58,276 bases of DNA from an uncultured Bacteroidales bacterium (GCA_944325765.1 CALVBH010000071.1:1-58276); one strand, 5' to 3'; numbered from the stretch's first letter, positions 1-11,500 are shown. Translations and numbers: made by a program. The notes: generated by a model from the letters alone, not told the origin.

Positions 1-1148
1 AGATCGCAGACAATGCCTTTCCACCTGGTTATATTCAGGGAATTGTACCTGAGATCCTCGTATTTGCGTGCTATGTACAGATAAGTCGGGTCCTGATACA
101 GCAGATACCCCACTTTAAGACACCAGGCCAGGGTGCGTCCGCCGTCCAGAGCCAGTTCCCTGTCTGACGAGTAGATATTTTCCATAGACTTTCCCCATTT
201 CATACATTGTCCTGAAGTATGGACCGTCCTGGCCATCCTGTCTACTATCCTGTGGATATGGATGGAATTGCGCATTTCTTCTATCCTGTCCAGGAAAAGG
301 CCCCAGCGCAGTATCAGGTAGAACCCTGTTCCGGAATCGTAATGAGGGGAATTGTCCGCATCATATGAAATCTCGGTCACATTGGTCCAGATCCTTTCGA
401 AACTCTTGTCCGTCACAGGATACCCGTCTCCGTAGAGCATCTTTACCCAAAAAGCTATGTCCATAGCGAAAATTTCCTTGTTATAGCCCGTAGTCCCGTA
501 ATTCCCCTGATAATAATTCACCTGATTCTCGATATTCTCCTCGATAAAATTCCTGACTGCCTCCTCGGATTCCGCATCGTACTCGCCAAGCAGTCTCAGT
601 CCATAGGCACTTTCCAGAATATATCTGACTGGATGTACCGTGTTCAGGTCGTGTATGCGTCCGTCCTTCCCGGCAGCCTTGTCCTTTTCAGATTCCGTCC
701 TGAATGTCTCGATATTCAAGGTTATGTTTTCCCTGAGAATATCTACTATATAAGGTTTCAGGGCATCCGCATATTTCCGTTCGTCCATTACCTGGAGGAT
801 AAGGACCGTGTACGGCTCCGCGGCCTTGACTTCCGAAGAATATTCGTCATAATAGTCCTGAAGCCATCCGGATATGTTTCCGGAAGCTATGGCATTGTCC
901 AGCGATGCATAGAATTCGGACACCCTGGAAGAGAGCCTCGCCTCCCTGAAAGCTATATCGGAAGACGGTTCGTCCGCCGGTACCTCGTCCATCCTGAAAA
1001 TGGCGTCCGAATAAATGCTCCTGTCAGGGTATTCCGACGGCTCCGGCTCCTTTTCAGGCTTTTCCGGAGCCTTGGCGCAGGAATTCAACGATGTACAGAG
1101 CATCAGCGAGAATGCAGCCAGAATCATTGTCCTTGAATAAGATTTCAT
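1..1148 (-). CDS. Lipoprotein of unknown function, 3' end cut by window start
   Basis: I do not recognise the family. About 382 codons are open from the ATG at 1148 to the window edge. The N-terminus is a lipoprotein signal: MKSY, a hydrophobic run, then LNSCA with the acylated Cys near residue 24, followed by a Pro/Glu/Lys-rich spacer. The rest is mostly helical, with recurring Trp/Tyr-rich helices and Gly-Thr-Gly or Gly-Gly loops. That pattern is compatible with an alpha/alpha-toroid fold as in some lyases and glycoside hydrolases, but this is inference. Its ATG overlaps the TGA of the upstream HTCS gene (ATGA, 4 nt), so translation is probably coupled. Position at the end of a SusCD operon suggests a surface glycan-binding or glycan-cleaving protein. 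Confidence 0.8.
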   Translation of the reverse strand, partial: MKSYSRTMILAAFSLMLCTSLNSCAKAPEKPEKEPEPSEYPDRSIYSDAIFRMDEVPADEPSSDIAFREARLSSRVSEFYASLDNAIASGNISGWLQDYYDEYSSEVKAAEPYTVLILQVMDERKYADALKPYIVDILRENITLNIETFRTESEKDKAAGKDGRIHDLNTVHPVRYILESAYGLRLLGEYDAESEEAVRNFIEENIENQVNYYQGNYGTTGYNKEIFAMDIAFWVKMLYGDGYPVTDKSFERIWTNVTEISYDADNSPHYDSGTGFYLILRWGLFLDRIEEMRNSIHIHRIVDRMARTVHTSGQCMKWGKSMENIYSSDRELALDGGRTLAWCLKVGYLLYQDPTYLYIARKYEDLRYNSLNITRWKGIVCD

Positions 1149-4100
1149 AATTTGTCAGTGTTATTGTGGCTTTTGTATTTTCCCATATATTCCGTCGGGG
1201 ACATATTGTACACGGATTTGAAAACCTTGGCGAAGTACGAAGGATCGGCATAGCCGGTATTGTACGCTACTTCAGAGATATTCCTGTCCCCTTTTCTCAG
1301 CATTTCCGCAGCCATATTCATCTTTATGCCGACTATCAGTTTGTTCGGCGACAAATCAGAAATACCTTTCACTTTCCTGAAAAACTGGGCCCGGCTCATT
1401 CCCATTTCTTCATAGAGGAAACCGACGGAAAGCTCCGGTTCGTCTATATGCTCCCTTATGATGTTTATCAGCTTTTCCATAAACGGATCCTTTTTCCGAT
1501 TTTCGTCGGACCGGAAACCGTCGCTGCCGAGACTGGCTGAAAAAAGTGCCTTCAACCTGCGTCTGTTGGCTATGAGACTGTCTATCTTGGCGAGAAGGAT
1601 TTTGCTGCTGAACGGTTTCAGGACATAGTCGTCAGCCAGCGCCCTGTAGCCCTCCTCGATACTTTCCTGCTGAGATTTCGCGGTAAGAAGTATGACAGGG
1701 ATATGAGACGTGGCCATATCCTGCTTGACTTTGCTGCAGAACTCGATGCCGTCCATACCCGGCATCATTATGTCGCTGACTATCAGATCCGGTATCCGCG
1801 TCTTCGCCGTTTCATATGCCGAGACTCCGTCATCGGCCAGAAGCACGGTATATGACACGGAGAGCCGTTTGCGTATATACTCTCTCAGTTCGGCATCGTC
1901 CTCCGCTACCAGGATTATGATGTCTCTGGAGGCTTCTGAAGGCAATGTCTCCTGCTCCGGAGCGTTATTGCCCGTTGGTTTAGGCCGGGCGTCCACCCCC
2001 TCCCGAAGTTCATTCAGCGCAGTAAAGACTTCTTCGTTTGAAAAATGGCTGTAGCCTCTCTGCAGTTCCACGATGAACGTGCTGCCTTTTCCCAGTTCGC
2101 TTTCCACACGGACACTTCCCTTGTGCAGATTCACGATATATTTTACCAAAGCCAGGCCGATGCCGCTGCCGAAACTTTTGGCACCCCTGTCCGGGGAAAC
2201 CTGGAAAAACGGCTCGAATATCTTCTCATGATTTTCCCTGGCTATCCCGATGCCGTGATCCCTGACATATATTCTTACCAAGTTTCCCGGTATGGCGTAC
2301 ATTCCTGTCTCCACTTCCGAGTCTTTCCCGGAATTCTTGATGGCATTCGACAGAAGATTGTCCATCACCTTGTCCAGCAAGTCCTGATCTCCCCACAAAT
2401 CGTCTATACCATCCTCGTACCTGACAGAAAGGGAGACAGAATTTTTCGAGGCTAAACCTGCGAATTTTTCTATCTGACTGTCTAAAAACGACTTGCAATC
2501 GATACGGGACAGTCTCAGTTTCAGATTCCCGCTTTCTATCTTGCGGAAATCGAGAAGCTGGTTCACGAGCAGGAGCATCTTGTTCGCATTGCGGCTTATC
2601 TGCTGTACAGGGTAGCGGAATTTCTCCGGAAGGGACTTGTCGGAGAGGATGTCTTCCACCGGATCGGAAATCAAGGTCAAAGGGGTCCTGAGTTCATGCG
2701 AGAACTGGGTGAAAAGTTCCATTCTTATCCTGTAGGCCTTCTCTATGTTCTCCTTTTCCATCTCGTCGATTATCTTGTGGTATTTCATGGACCTTTTGTC
2801 GCTGAGAAACTTGAAGAGCATATACAGCACTGCGACGATGACAAGCACATAAAAGACTTTCATGACAGACGTCAAGTACCATGGAGGGGAAATGACTACG
2901 GTCTGCTCCGTAATATGCGGGCTCCAACGGCCGTATTCATCTGAAAGCCTGAACTGCAGGACATGTTTTCCGTACCTGAGATTCGACAGGAGTATGGTAT
3001 TCTTCTCGCTGACATTCCACTGGTCCCCGCCCTTTAGCCTGTAAGCATAGTGTATGGCAGGCTGGAAGACGTAATCCAGCGACGAGACCTTGATCTGAAG
3101 CGAGGTGTTTTCGTGGGAAAACCTGACATTTTCCAACAGAGCCGGACAGTCGAAAATCTCGAAATCCTCGTCTCCCCTGTTCAATATGGAGGCAATGGAC
3201 GAAATTCTCACCCTGTCTTCCCCGTTTCCGAACGAAAGCAGTTCGTCAGGATACATCGCCACCACCCCGGCTGTACCGCCGACATATATCCTGCCGTCCG
3301 AAGCGGCATGGATGACACCCTGCGAATTTTCAGACATAGGATAGCCGTTTATCTGTCCGAACGGGACCACAGACCGGCTTCCCGCGTCTATCATCGCGAT
3401 GCCTGTCAGGGTGGAAATCCAGAGCCTGCCGGACCTGTCCTCCACGATGCCGCAGACAGTATTGTTCGGAAGGCCTTCGTCCACCGTAAAATGCAGACAG
3501 TCGCCTCCATCCACTCCGCATACGTAAAGCCCGGAATTGTAGGTTCCCATCCATATGTTCCCCCGGCTGTCCTCGAATATCTCGGTTACGTTCGCATCTT
3601 CGGGCATCCCTGAAACAGGAAGCCTTACAGCATCGGAATAACGTCCATTGTCTCCTTTCAGATACGGATACCTCCAGATGCCGTTGTTTCTCGTACCCAC
3701 GAGCATACACCCGTTCTTTTCCCTGAATATGGACTGTGTAAGCATATATCTGGTTATCCCGCTCTCGTTCGTAGTGAGTTCAGTACGGATTTCCCCGTTC
3801 CTGCAGTCATATATGCCGAGTTCGTCGGCGGCTATCCAGATATTTCCGTCGGCATCTTCGCACATTTCCCTGATCTGGTCCGATGGGGAAAGATTCAGGG
3901 AAACCTTGCTGACAGTCATGTCAGAAATGTCCAGACTGAACGTCCCCACGTTCAGTACATATATCAGGACATCGTAGCTGCCGGAACCTGCCATGGCATA
4001 GATTTCAGCATGACTGTTTCCTGTTATCGTCTTCACGTCTATGTTCTCCACTGCCTGCGTCCTGGTATTCAATACCGAAATGACGGAGTGGCTTGCGAAT

Positions 4101-5170
4101 ACGAGACAGTCTCCGGCCTCGACTATTTCCGATACCATCCTTTCATTCCTGGTATGCCCCAGATCCGTGACGGAAAAGGAATACAGTCTCGGATTGTAGA
4201 ACGCTGCTCCGTCTTCGAAAGTTCCTATCCACAGGGAACCGTTCCTGTCTATGAAAAGCGACATTATCCTGTCGGATTCCGGAAACGGTATGTTTCCTGT
4301 CGCCGGACGGTAGTCCGAAACCGTGCTTCTGTCCGTATCGAATTCGAGAAGGCCCGTATCCGTAGCCAGCAGAATGGTGTTATCACCTGTCTGCAGGGCA
4401 GAATGCACCTGGTTCACGCCTGTCCACCATATACCTGAAAGCTGCAGGTCCACTTTCGATATCCTGCCTGACATCCTGTCGTATCTGAGGATATGGTCGG
4501 CCTCTACGAAGAGCCAGGTAGCCGCATCCCCGTCGAAAAGCATACAGACTACCGGTTCTCTATGGGAATAGCCGTTTCCAGAGACACTGTTGCAGGACAG
4601 GTCGGCGATATTGACAGTGTAAAGTCCTTCCCCGACTACATCGACTATGATGTTGTTGTCCCCGCACCAGCCCATGGAATTTATATTCTTGCCGGCAAAC
4701 TCTGATATATACGCGCAGTCTCTTCCTGAAAAACGGTAAAGGCCCTTTTTCGTGGCTACCCAGGTGCCGTTTTTCTCCGAAACATATACGCCGACGACCA
4801 CACCTTCGGGAAGTTCCCCGTCGAAAACGGTCTCCGGAGATATGAAAGTATCCGAATACGGGTCGAAAAGCATCACTCCGTCGAACGTCCCGATCCACAG
4901 CACGTCGTCCTTTCCGGGGCAGATGCTGACTATGTCGTTCTTGCGGCTGTTCCCTTCGACTACGTAACTGTAATTCTTGAACTCGTATCCGTCGAATCTG
5001 TTGAGACCGTTTCTGGTACCCAGCCATATATATCCGCAAGTATCCTGCACGATAGCCTTCACGGAACCGTTGGACAGTCCGTCTCCGATGGAAAATGTGT
5101 TCCCGGCATGCACGCCGGTCAGGCATGCGGCAGAAAACAGCACTGCGGTTATGAGCTTCTTCACTGGCAT
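1145..5170 (-). CDS. Hybrid two-component system regulator (HTCS)
   Basis: This is a one-protein sensor and transcription factor that detects an oligosaccharide in the periplasm and activates its own utilisation locus. Order in the 1341 residues: signal peptide (1-22), two-component-regulator propeller repeats with many WIGT/LWIGT motifs (about 25-690), a Y_Y_Y domain, a membrane helix near 767-788, HisKA with the phospho-acceptor His825 in FSHELRTPL, an HATPase domain with DHGIGI and GSGIGL boxes, a receiver with Asp1133 in SDIMMPGMDG, and a C-terminal AraC-type HTH (about 1235-1335). Length is typical for Bacteroides HTCS. The ATG follows the DUF5017 gene's TGA with no spacer, so the regulator is in the operon it presumably controls, giving positive feedback. 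All key residues are present. Confidence 0.96.
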   Translation of the reverse strand: MPVKKLITAVLFSAACLTGVHAGNTFSIGDGLSNGSVKAIVQDTCGYIWLGTRNGLNRFDGYEFKNYSYVVEGNSRKNDIVSICPGKDDVLWIGTFDGVMLFDPYSDTFISPETVFDGELPEGVVVGVYVSEKNGTWVATKKGLYRFSGRDCAYISEFAGKNINSMGWCGDNNIIVDVVGEGLYTVNIADLSCNSVSGNGYSHREPVVCMLFDGDAATWLFVEADHILRYDRMSGRISKVDLQLSGIWWTGVNQVHSALQTGDNTILLATDTGLLEFDTDRSTVSDYRPATGNIPFPESDRIMSLFIDRNGSLWIGTFEDGAAFYNPRLYSFSVTDLGHTRNERMVSEIVEAGDCLVFASHSVISVLNTRTQAVENIDVKTITGNSHAEIYAMAGSGSYDVLIYVLNVGTFSLDISDMTVSKVSLNLSPSDQIREMCEDADGNIWIAADELGIYDCRNGEIRTELTTNESGITRYMLTQSIFREKNGCMLVGTRNNGIWRYPYLKGDNGRYSDAVRLPVSGMPEDANVTEIFEDSRGNIWMGTYNSGLYVCGVDGGDCLHFTVDEGLPNNTVCGIVEDRSGRLWISTLTGIAMIDAGSRSVVPFGQINGYPMSENSQGVIHAASDGRIYVGGTAGVVAMYPDELLSFGNGEDRVRISSIASILNRGDEDFEIFDCPALLENVRFSHENTSLQIKVSSLDYVFQPAIHYAYRLKGGDQWNVSEKNTILLSNLRYGKHVLQFRLSDEYGRWSPHITEQTVVISPPWYLTSVMKVFYVLVIVAVLYMLFKFLSDKRSMKYHKIIDEMEKENIEKAYRIRMELFTQFSHELRTPLTLISDPVEDILSDKSLPEKFRYPVQQISRNANKMLLLVNQLLDFRKIESGNLKLRLSRIDCKSFLDSQIEKFAGLASKNSVSLSVRYEDGIDDLWGDQDLLDKVMDNLLSNAIKNSGKDSEVETGMYAIPGNLVRIYVRDHGIGIARENHEKIFEPFFQVSPDRGAKSFGSGIGLALVKYIVNLHKGSVRVESELGKGSTFIVELQRGYSHFSNEEVFTALNELREGVDARPKPTGNNAPEQETLPSEASRDIIILVAEDDAELREYIRKRLSVSYTVLLADDGVSAYETAKTRIPDLIVSDIMMPGMDGIEFCSKVKQDMATSHIPVILLTAKSQQESIEEGYRALADDYVLKPFSSKILLAKIDSLIANRRRLKALFSASLGSDGFRSDENRKKDPFMEKLINIIREHIDEPELSVGFLYEEMGMSRAQFFRKVKGISDLSPNKLIVGIKMNMAAEMLRKGDRNISEVAYNTGYADPSYFAKVFKSVYNMSPTEYMGKYKSHNNTDKL

Positions 5171-6415
5171 TCAGTCTACTACGATAATATTGAATTCATA
5201 TACGTTTTCATACCCCTCGTTCCTGTTCTGGTTATTCACCGCGAAAGTAGCCTTATATTTTCCCTTTTCAGCAAAACTGTAGCTGAAATTCCATACCATG
5301 CTCATGGATTTTATCTTGATGTAGGCCGAGACCTCATCCTGTTCCACCTGACGGACATGATGTCTTCTGGATATGGCCCAGGACTCTGCAGGCTGCTTTT
5401 TCATAGCATCTGAAGGTGTCGCAAGCACCGTTCCGTCCGGCATCGGAAGGTCTGCGGGTTCGAATACCTCGGTATTGTAAGTACACCGTATTGTCTGTCC
5501 GAGACAGTTCGTCTTCACCCACGGATAACCGGAACCTTCCCCGTATTTCAGTCCCATTTCAGCCAGATTCCAGGCATAGATGCCGGAGTTAGGAACTGGA
5601 CCGGAAACTCCGCTTACAGTAGTTTCTTCCGGGATATACAGGGCAAAGCAGGCCGCCGTAGGGTCATTCACCACGGCAAAATTGTCTCCGTAGAAAGAAA
5701 GTGCATTGAATATTCTCGAAGTCCTGGTACGTCTGGCATCCACTTCTACTCCGTCGAGAGTATAGCTGTAATCCCGCATCTCTTCATTGGAAACAACAAA
5801 AGAGCTTAGTCTCAACCTGTTATATTCAGCCTCATCACTGCGTGCGACAATGGCGTAATTTACATACTCCCGGCCAAGATATCCGCTGTAATCCTCTCCA
5901 GACGGAGCGGCATCGGAGATTCCAGATACAGGGGACCAGTATTGCGTGATCTCGGCAGTTGTCTTGTCTCCGTCGCGGATGTCTGTATCTCCAGCCTCTT
6001 CCCAGTCAGCCGACATAACAGCCTCATCCGTATATCCGCCAAGATTATGCGATGTCAGAAGCCTGAAATCCGTACCTACATTAGCGTCAGGATTTACCAG
6101 CGCAGTTGAAAAACTTATCACTGGAGTGATGACAGCATCTTCATCCGCGATTTCGCGGTGCCTGTAACGGTATTCGTACCCGAGTTCGCCCGAGTAGAAC
6201 AGGATATTGTCCACCCTGTCGCCATTGAAAACGAAAGACACCGGCTGCTCCCTGCGAACGATGTAGGTATCGGTCTGCCCGTCATAACGCAACGGATCTT
6301 CGAGAGTAATCGAAAGGTTTACGGGAGAAGGCCTGTCTATATTGAATTTCTCGCTGCAGGCTGTCTGCAGGAGAAAGACCGGAACTGCTATCAATATTGT
6401 CTTTAATGATTTCAT
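5171..6415 (-). CDS. DUF5017-type surface lipoprotein (SusE/F-position glycan-binding protein)
   Basis: A lipoprotein of 414 residues if started at the ATG at 6415 (MKSLKTIL). An upstream in-frame ATG at 6508 would overlap susD by 50 bp and put a charged tail before the signal peptide, so I reject it. The signal ends LLQTACSEK, giving an acylated Cys. The motif FNGDRVDNILFYSGELGYEYRYR near the start of the mature protein, and a C-terminal beta-rich segment ending NIIVVD, match the DUF5017 family found after SusD genes. Such proteins usually sit on the cell surface and bind the target glycan. The gene lies 43 nt after susD and directly abuts the HTCS start codon. Ligand specificity cannot be read from the sequence. 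Confidence 0.82.
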   Translation of the reverse strand: MKSLKTILIAVPVFLLQTACSEKFNIDRPSPVNLSITLEDPLRYDGQTDTYIVRREQPVSFVFNGDRVDNILFYSGELGYEYRYRHREIADEDAVITPVISFSTALVNPDANVGTDFRLLTSHNLGGYTDEAVMSADWEEAGDTDIRDGDKTTAEITQYWSPVSGISDAAPSGEDYSGYLGREYVNYAIVARSDEAEYNRLRLSSFVVSNEEMRDYSYTLDGVEVDARRTRTSRIFNALSFYGDNFAVVNDPTAACFALYIPEETTVSGVSGPVPNSGIYAWNLAEMGLKYGEGSGYPWVKTNCLGQTIRCTYNTEVFEPADLPMPDGTVLATPSDAMKKQPAESWAISRRHHVRQVEQDEVSAYIKIKSMSMVWNFSYSFAEKGKYKATFAVNNQNRNEGYENVYEFNIIVVD

Positions 6416-6458
6416 ATAGTCTGGTTTTATCGTCCTTGTAACTGATTTATTCCGGCGA

Positions 6459-8561
6459 TTACCATCCGGGATTCTGGTAGAAGGTATTTGCGGCAAGTCC
6501 CATTTCATCCGAAGGAATAGGCAGTATACTGTATTTCTCGTAGTTTTCTCCCAGCCTTTCGATAGGATAGGTTATGAAGGAATTGCTCGGATTGCCTGAA
6601 ATCACTTTGTTTATGGCATCGTATGACCCCGTATAGGCATTCCATCTTATGAGATCTGTTCTCCTTACTCCCTCGAAACAAAGTTCGCGTGAACGCTCAT
6701 CCATAATGGTTTCGAGAGTATAGTCCGAGAAATCCACATCCGGATTCTTCGTGTCAATATCCACTCCATACGCTCTCCTGCGCACCTGGTTAAGGTATTC
6801 GAGACCTTTGGCCCTATCTCCCTGGCTTCCCATCAGATGCGCCTCCGCAGCCATCAGCAGGACGTCCGCAAAACGAAGGACAGGAAAATGGCAGGCCGTT
6901 ATGTCGCGCTCCCTGACCGGAGGCAGATTCTCCTCGTATTCCCTTCTCCATTTGCCTATTCCGCGCTCGGTCACCGTTGAAAATCCGGTTCCGAGATTGG
7001 CGGCGTTCGGGTTCAGTCTGATGACCGACACCACTTTCCCGTCTTCAATGTCTATGGTCAGACCGTCATTCTGATTGCTGGCGTTGATTCTCTGCAGACC
7101 GGTTTCCGCATCGAGGCTGGCACCCTGTCTGTAACCGACAATTCCGCCTGCAGCACTGTTGAACTGCGCCATTGTCGTCGGTCTCGAAGTCCTGGGGATC
7201 GTGACGGTAAAGGTAGTTTCACCATCGGCATTCGTATAGCCGCTGCCGCCATAGTCGAGGATGACATCCTTCACATTGCCTGTAGCCACAGTCCAGTTGT
7301 TCTCTCGGTCGAATACAGGAAGGAATACGGCTTCCTCGTCACAGGTGATGCCATCCGGCATACAGACTTTGAAATACGGATATCTTGTCTCAGGCGTGTA
7401 CCCGTCCGCCATCGCATCCCCTATGCGGTTCTTGTAGCAGAATGTCGGTATGTTCCAGTCGCGTCTCAGGTCGCCTGTCGGATAAGGATTTCCTTCAGAA
7501 GGCACGTACTTGTCATACAGATTGTTCAGCGCCCTGTATGTCAGGTCGGCGTAGCCGATGGTGGAGCTTCCCGACTGGTCCGGACAAGGCACGCCCATCT
7601 GGCGCCCGAGCCGCATAGCAGTCTTGTATCTTCCGCCCTGATACTGTCCGCTCTGGACGGATTTGACGAAAAACATTATCGACCAGATTCCCTCCGGATT
7701 GTCTCCGTTCCAGGTAGCGTCGCTGCGCATATTGTTCACGAAGAGGCGTGCATATGCAGGAAGTGTCTCTTCTCCGATTACCAGTGGCTTGGTATTCAGT
7801 CTGTTCGGACCGTTGGCTATGAATTCGTCAGCCCAGCGGATGACATCGTTGTATTTTTCGGTATCCTGTATATCCGGATGAGATGCCATATAAAGTGCTA
7901 TCCTGTAAGACAACGCCTCGGCCGCGGATTTGGTAATCTGTCCGCTCGAACCTACCTGGTCGATGGATTTCAGCATAGGGATGGCATCGCGGCACAAATC
8001 CAGCGCATACTGGCAGACATCCTTTACCGGAGAACGTTCGAGAGCCGTGTCCAGCCCCATATCATAGGATGAAACATCCTTGATGGGTACAGGGCCGTAA
8101 TTCACTGCCAGAGTAAAATGACTGAAAGCCTTCAGCACCATAGCCTGCCCGCAGATATCGTCCAGTTCCTCTTTTGTCATATCGGTGCAGGTCTTGCTCA
8201 TCATTATGGCAGTGTTGCAGAATTCGTTGATCTTGTACAGGTTTTTCCAGAACTCCCTGACCCCCTTAGTCGAAGGCACGATATTGTGGGCGTTCAGTAT
8301 GGTATTGTTTGTCACTACGTTGTAGCGGAAGGATTCGTCAGTGTCCATCCCGCCTATCCAGCCCCAGTAATATTCTCCCATCACTTCAGAATAAAGAAGC
8401 ATACTGTAGGCTGCGGTCAGGGTTCCCTTTATGGTACCTTCCATCCCCTCTCCGTCATAGACAGGTTTTCCCGGTTCCAGATTCAGATCCCATATTGAAT
8501 TGCAGGATGCCATTGATAATATCAGGGACAGCACCGCTGATTTGAGTATAATATTTTTCAT
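6459..8561 (-). CDS. RagB/SusD-family nutrient-uptake outer-membrane lipoprotein
   Basis: This is the surface lid of a SusCD transporter, binding glycan and closing over the SusC barrel. The 700 residues start with a lipoprotein signal (ILSMASCNSIWDL, Cys20). TPR-like helices follow, and the C-terminus has the family signature: FPVLRFADVLLMAAEAHL, then YLNQVRRRAYG, then ETIMDERSRELCFEGVRRTDLIRW. At 700 residues it is longer than the usual 500-600. The extra length seems to lie in a Gly/Thr-rich insertion around residues 430-540. The gene begins 13 nt after susC, consistent with co-translation and a 1:1 complex. Substrate is not determinable. Confidence 0.95.
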   Translation of the reverse strand: MKNIILKSAVLSLILSMASCNSIWDLNLEPGKPVYDGEGMEGTIKGTLTAAYSMLLYSEVMGEYYWGWIGGMDTDESFRYNVVTNNTILNAHNIVPSTKGVREFWKNLYKINEFCNTAIMMSKTCTDMTKEELDDICGQAMVLKAFSHFTLAVNYGPVPIKDVSSYDMGLDTALERSPVKDVCQYALDLCRDAIPMLKSIDQVGSSGQITKSAAEALSYRIALYMASHPDIQDTEKYNDVIRWADEFIANGPNRLNTKPLVIGEETLPAYARLFVNNMRSDATWNGDNPEGIWSIMFFVKSVQSGQYQGGRYKTAMRLGRQMGVPCPDQSGSSTIGYADLTYRALNNLYDKYVPSEGNPYPTGDLRRDWNIPTFCYKNRIGDAMADGYTPETRYPYFKVCMPDGITCDEEAVFLPVFDRENNWTVATGNVKDVILDYGGSGYTNADGETTFTVTIPRTSRPTTMAQFNSAAGGIVGYRQGASLDAETGLQRINASNQNDGLTIDIEDGKVVSVIRLNPNAANLGTGFSTVTERGIGKWRREYEENLPPVRERDITACHFPVLRFADVLLMAAEAHLMGSQGDRAKGLEYLNQVRRRAYGVDIDTKNPDVDFSDYTLETIMDERSRELCFEGVRRTDLIRWNAYTGSYDAINKVISGNPSNSFITYPIERLGENYEKYSILPIPSDEMGLAANTFYQNPGW

Positions 8562-8574
8562 ATCGGTCTCCTGT

Positions 8575-11500
8575 TTAAAAAGTGATGTTTGCTCCGAAAC
8601 TTACCACTATGGCGCGGGGATACTGGGAATTGTCCAGTCCGGCCGACAGTGATGTATATGGCGAAGAATTGGTTATGGCATTGTAGCCAAGACCTTTCGT
8701 ATTCGCGGCATTTCCTGCTCCATAGAAAGAATTCACCTCCGGATCCTGCCCCGTATATTTTGTAAGGACGAAAAGATTCTGTGCCGACAGATTCAGGGAA
8801 AGTCCGCTTATTCTGGCCTTTCTCAGAAGCTTGGAAGGAAAGCGGTAGGTAAGCGTAACGTTCTTCAGTCTCAGGAAGGAACCGTCTTCTATGATTCTGG
8901 TGGACAGACGCGCATACTGAGTGTTTCCTACGTCGCCCTTCGCATTCGGGCGGATAAGGCGGGGGATGTCCGTATCAGTATTTTCAGGTGTCCAGTAATC
9001 CTTGAACGAAGCATACTGGTTCGTATACCGGCTGTAGCTTCCGGTCGTCTCGTAGACAGCCTTGTTGAAGTTTATGATCTTGTTGCCCACGCTGTACTGA
9101 AAGAATATGTTCAACGCCCAGTTCCCATAGCTGAAAGTATTGGAAAGGCCTCCGGTCAATACAGGAAGCGGGGAACCGAGTATGGTCCTGTCATTGTCGT
9201 CTATGACCCCGTCATCGTTCAGGTCGCGGTATTTCGGATCACCCGGCTGGAGCATATACCCTCCTGTCATAGTCTTGAACCCGGGTATTCCAGGTTTGAG
9301 TATATAGTTCCCGTGTGCATCCGTATCGAAATCCTCCATCTGGTACAGGCCGTCAAATACGAAGCCGTAGAACTGGGAGGAGGAAGCTCCTGCCTGTGCC
9401 AGCCATATCTGGTTGGGACTGAAATTCGAATAAATGTAGCTCATCGTGTCCGACCCGCGGTAGAATTCCATTATACGGCTCTTTACGTAGCTCAGAGTAA
9501 ACTCGGTGGACCATATGAAACGACGCCTCTTTATGTTTACGCTGTTAAGCGAAAGTTCCAGGCCGCGTATCTGCATACTGCCGGCATTCTCTACTCTGGT
9601 ATTCGCCCCGTTCATATATCCCATATAGTAAGGCAGCGCTCTCGGGATCAGCATATCATAGACATTCCTCATATATCCGTCCATAGATATGTAGAGCCTG
9701 TCTCTGAAAAAGGAAAGGTCGAGTCCGACATTCAGTTCGTGGGTCTTTTCCCAGGTAAGTTCCTCGTTGGCATAGAAGAACGGCACCACTCCATAGCCGG
9801 TTTCCGAAGAAGCAGGATCAGTCGGATACTCGTACAGGTTGTCTCCGGCATTGAATTCGATGGCATAGGCATAGTCCATCACGTTCCTGTTGTTTCCTAC
9901 GGAGCCGTATGAAACTCTCAGCTTGGCATCGTTCAGAGCCGGCTTGCTCCACCTCATAAAAGGTTCATCAGAAAATCTCCAGGCAAAGGCTCCTGACGGG
10001 AAGATACCCCACTGATGTCCTTTGGCAAACTTGGAAGAGCCGTCGTTTCGGATGGACGCCGTGAACAGATACCTGTCTTTAAGAGTATAATTCACCCTTG
10101 CGAGGAATGATACGAGCTGGTTGGCCGATTTCTGGGAAGTGATTTTACCGTATGGCGCTCCAAGATCAAGCCGGTCAAGTTTCAGATGTTCGAACGCTTC
10201 AGGTATGTTGGAGACACTGAAGCTGTACGGATTCCATTCGCTGTACTGATAGGTGAAACCTACCATAGCGTCTATCTTGTGGATTTTGTTGAAAGTGTTG
10301 TTGTACCTGAGAATGTTTTCATTCAGTATGCTGTATACATCGTCGATCTTGCGGGTGGCATTGATTCCCTTCGCATTGACCATAGTGCCGTTCGCCCTTG
10401 TGAATATCATACCCTGGCGCGTCCGGCTGTTGTAGAACTGGTCACGACGGGTATTCGTGCTGTTGTAGGCGACAGACGGGGTGAAAGTGAAATGTTTCGC
10501 GAACTTGAAATCGAATTTTCCGCTTATCATAGCCCGGTTCTGGTATCTCTTGTCATACTCGTTCTCCACCTGCTGGACAGGGGTGATCAGAGAGCCGTAG
10601 TCTATCCCGGATTCAGTCAGGGTACCTTCCGCAAGCATCTGCTCCATCTCCTCTATGAAACTGTCCACATCGAGAAAGCCTGTAGTAGGAAAGAACTGGC
10701 GTGCCTGGTTGAAAGCGGTATTGCTGTCGGTAATGGTAGATACGTAGTTTGCCATCAGCGTAACTTTCAGCCATTTGGCTATATCCTGAGATATGGTGGC
10801 CTTCGCCGTGTAGCGTTCCATACCTGTATTCCTGACCAGACCGTTCTGGTCGGTATAGCCGAGATTCACACTGTATCTCAGACCTCTGGTCCCTCCGCTG
10901 AGGGTCAGGTTGTGATTGTGCGATATGGCGTTCTGCGTGACTTCCTTCTGCCAGTCTATACCCTTTTCATTCTTGTACCAGTCAAGGGTGCGCGGCCTGA
11001 CGCCGGACTCGTCCGGTTCACCGAGATAGCGGTTCTTTATATAGGTCCTGTTTTCCTCAAGGGCTTCCAGATCCAGCTGGAGCTTCACGTAGTCGTATGG
11101 AGACATCATCTCGATGAAATCAGGTCTCATAGAAACGCTGACATTGAAATTGTAGCTGACACGTAGCTGGTCGGAATCGGCCTGTTTGGTGTTGATTATT
11201 ACCACACCGTTGGCACCCCTCGAACCGTAGATGGCGATCGAGGAAGCGTCTTTCAGCACATCGATTGACTCGATACTCTGAGGGTCGAGCGTATTCAGGC
11301 TGAAGTTCTCTATCGGGAAGCCGTCAATGATGAAAAGAGGCGATTCATCCTGGGAAAATCCACCGCTTCTGATGTACACGGAAGCCTCAGCTCCCGGCGC
11401 ACCGTCAGGAGTGATGATATTCAGCCCGGCAATACGACCTCCCAGGCCGTCGGACAAGTTCACGGCATTCGTAGTCTGTATGGCATCGATATTGGCCCTG

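Noticed and set aside
10186-11166. 326-codon plus-strand frame inside susC
   Set aside because: Antisense to a certain SusC gene; composition is that of a shadow frame.
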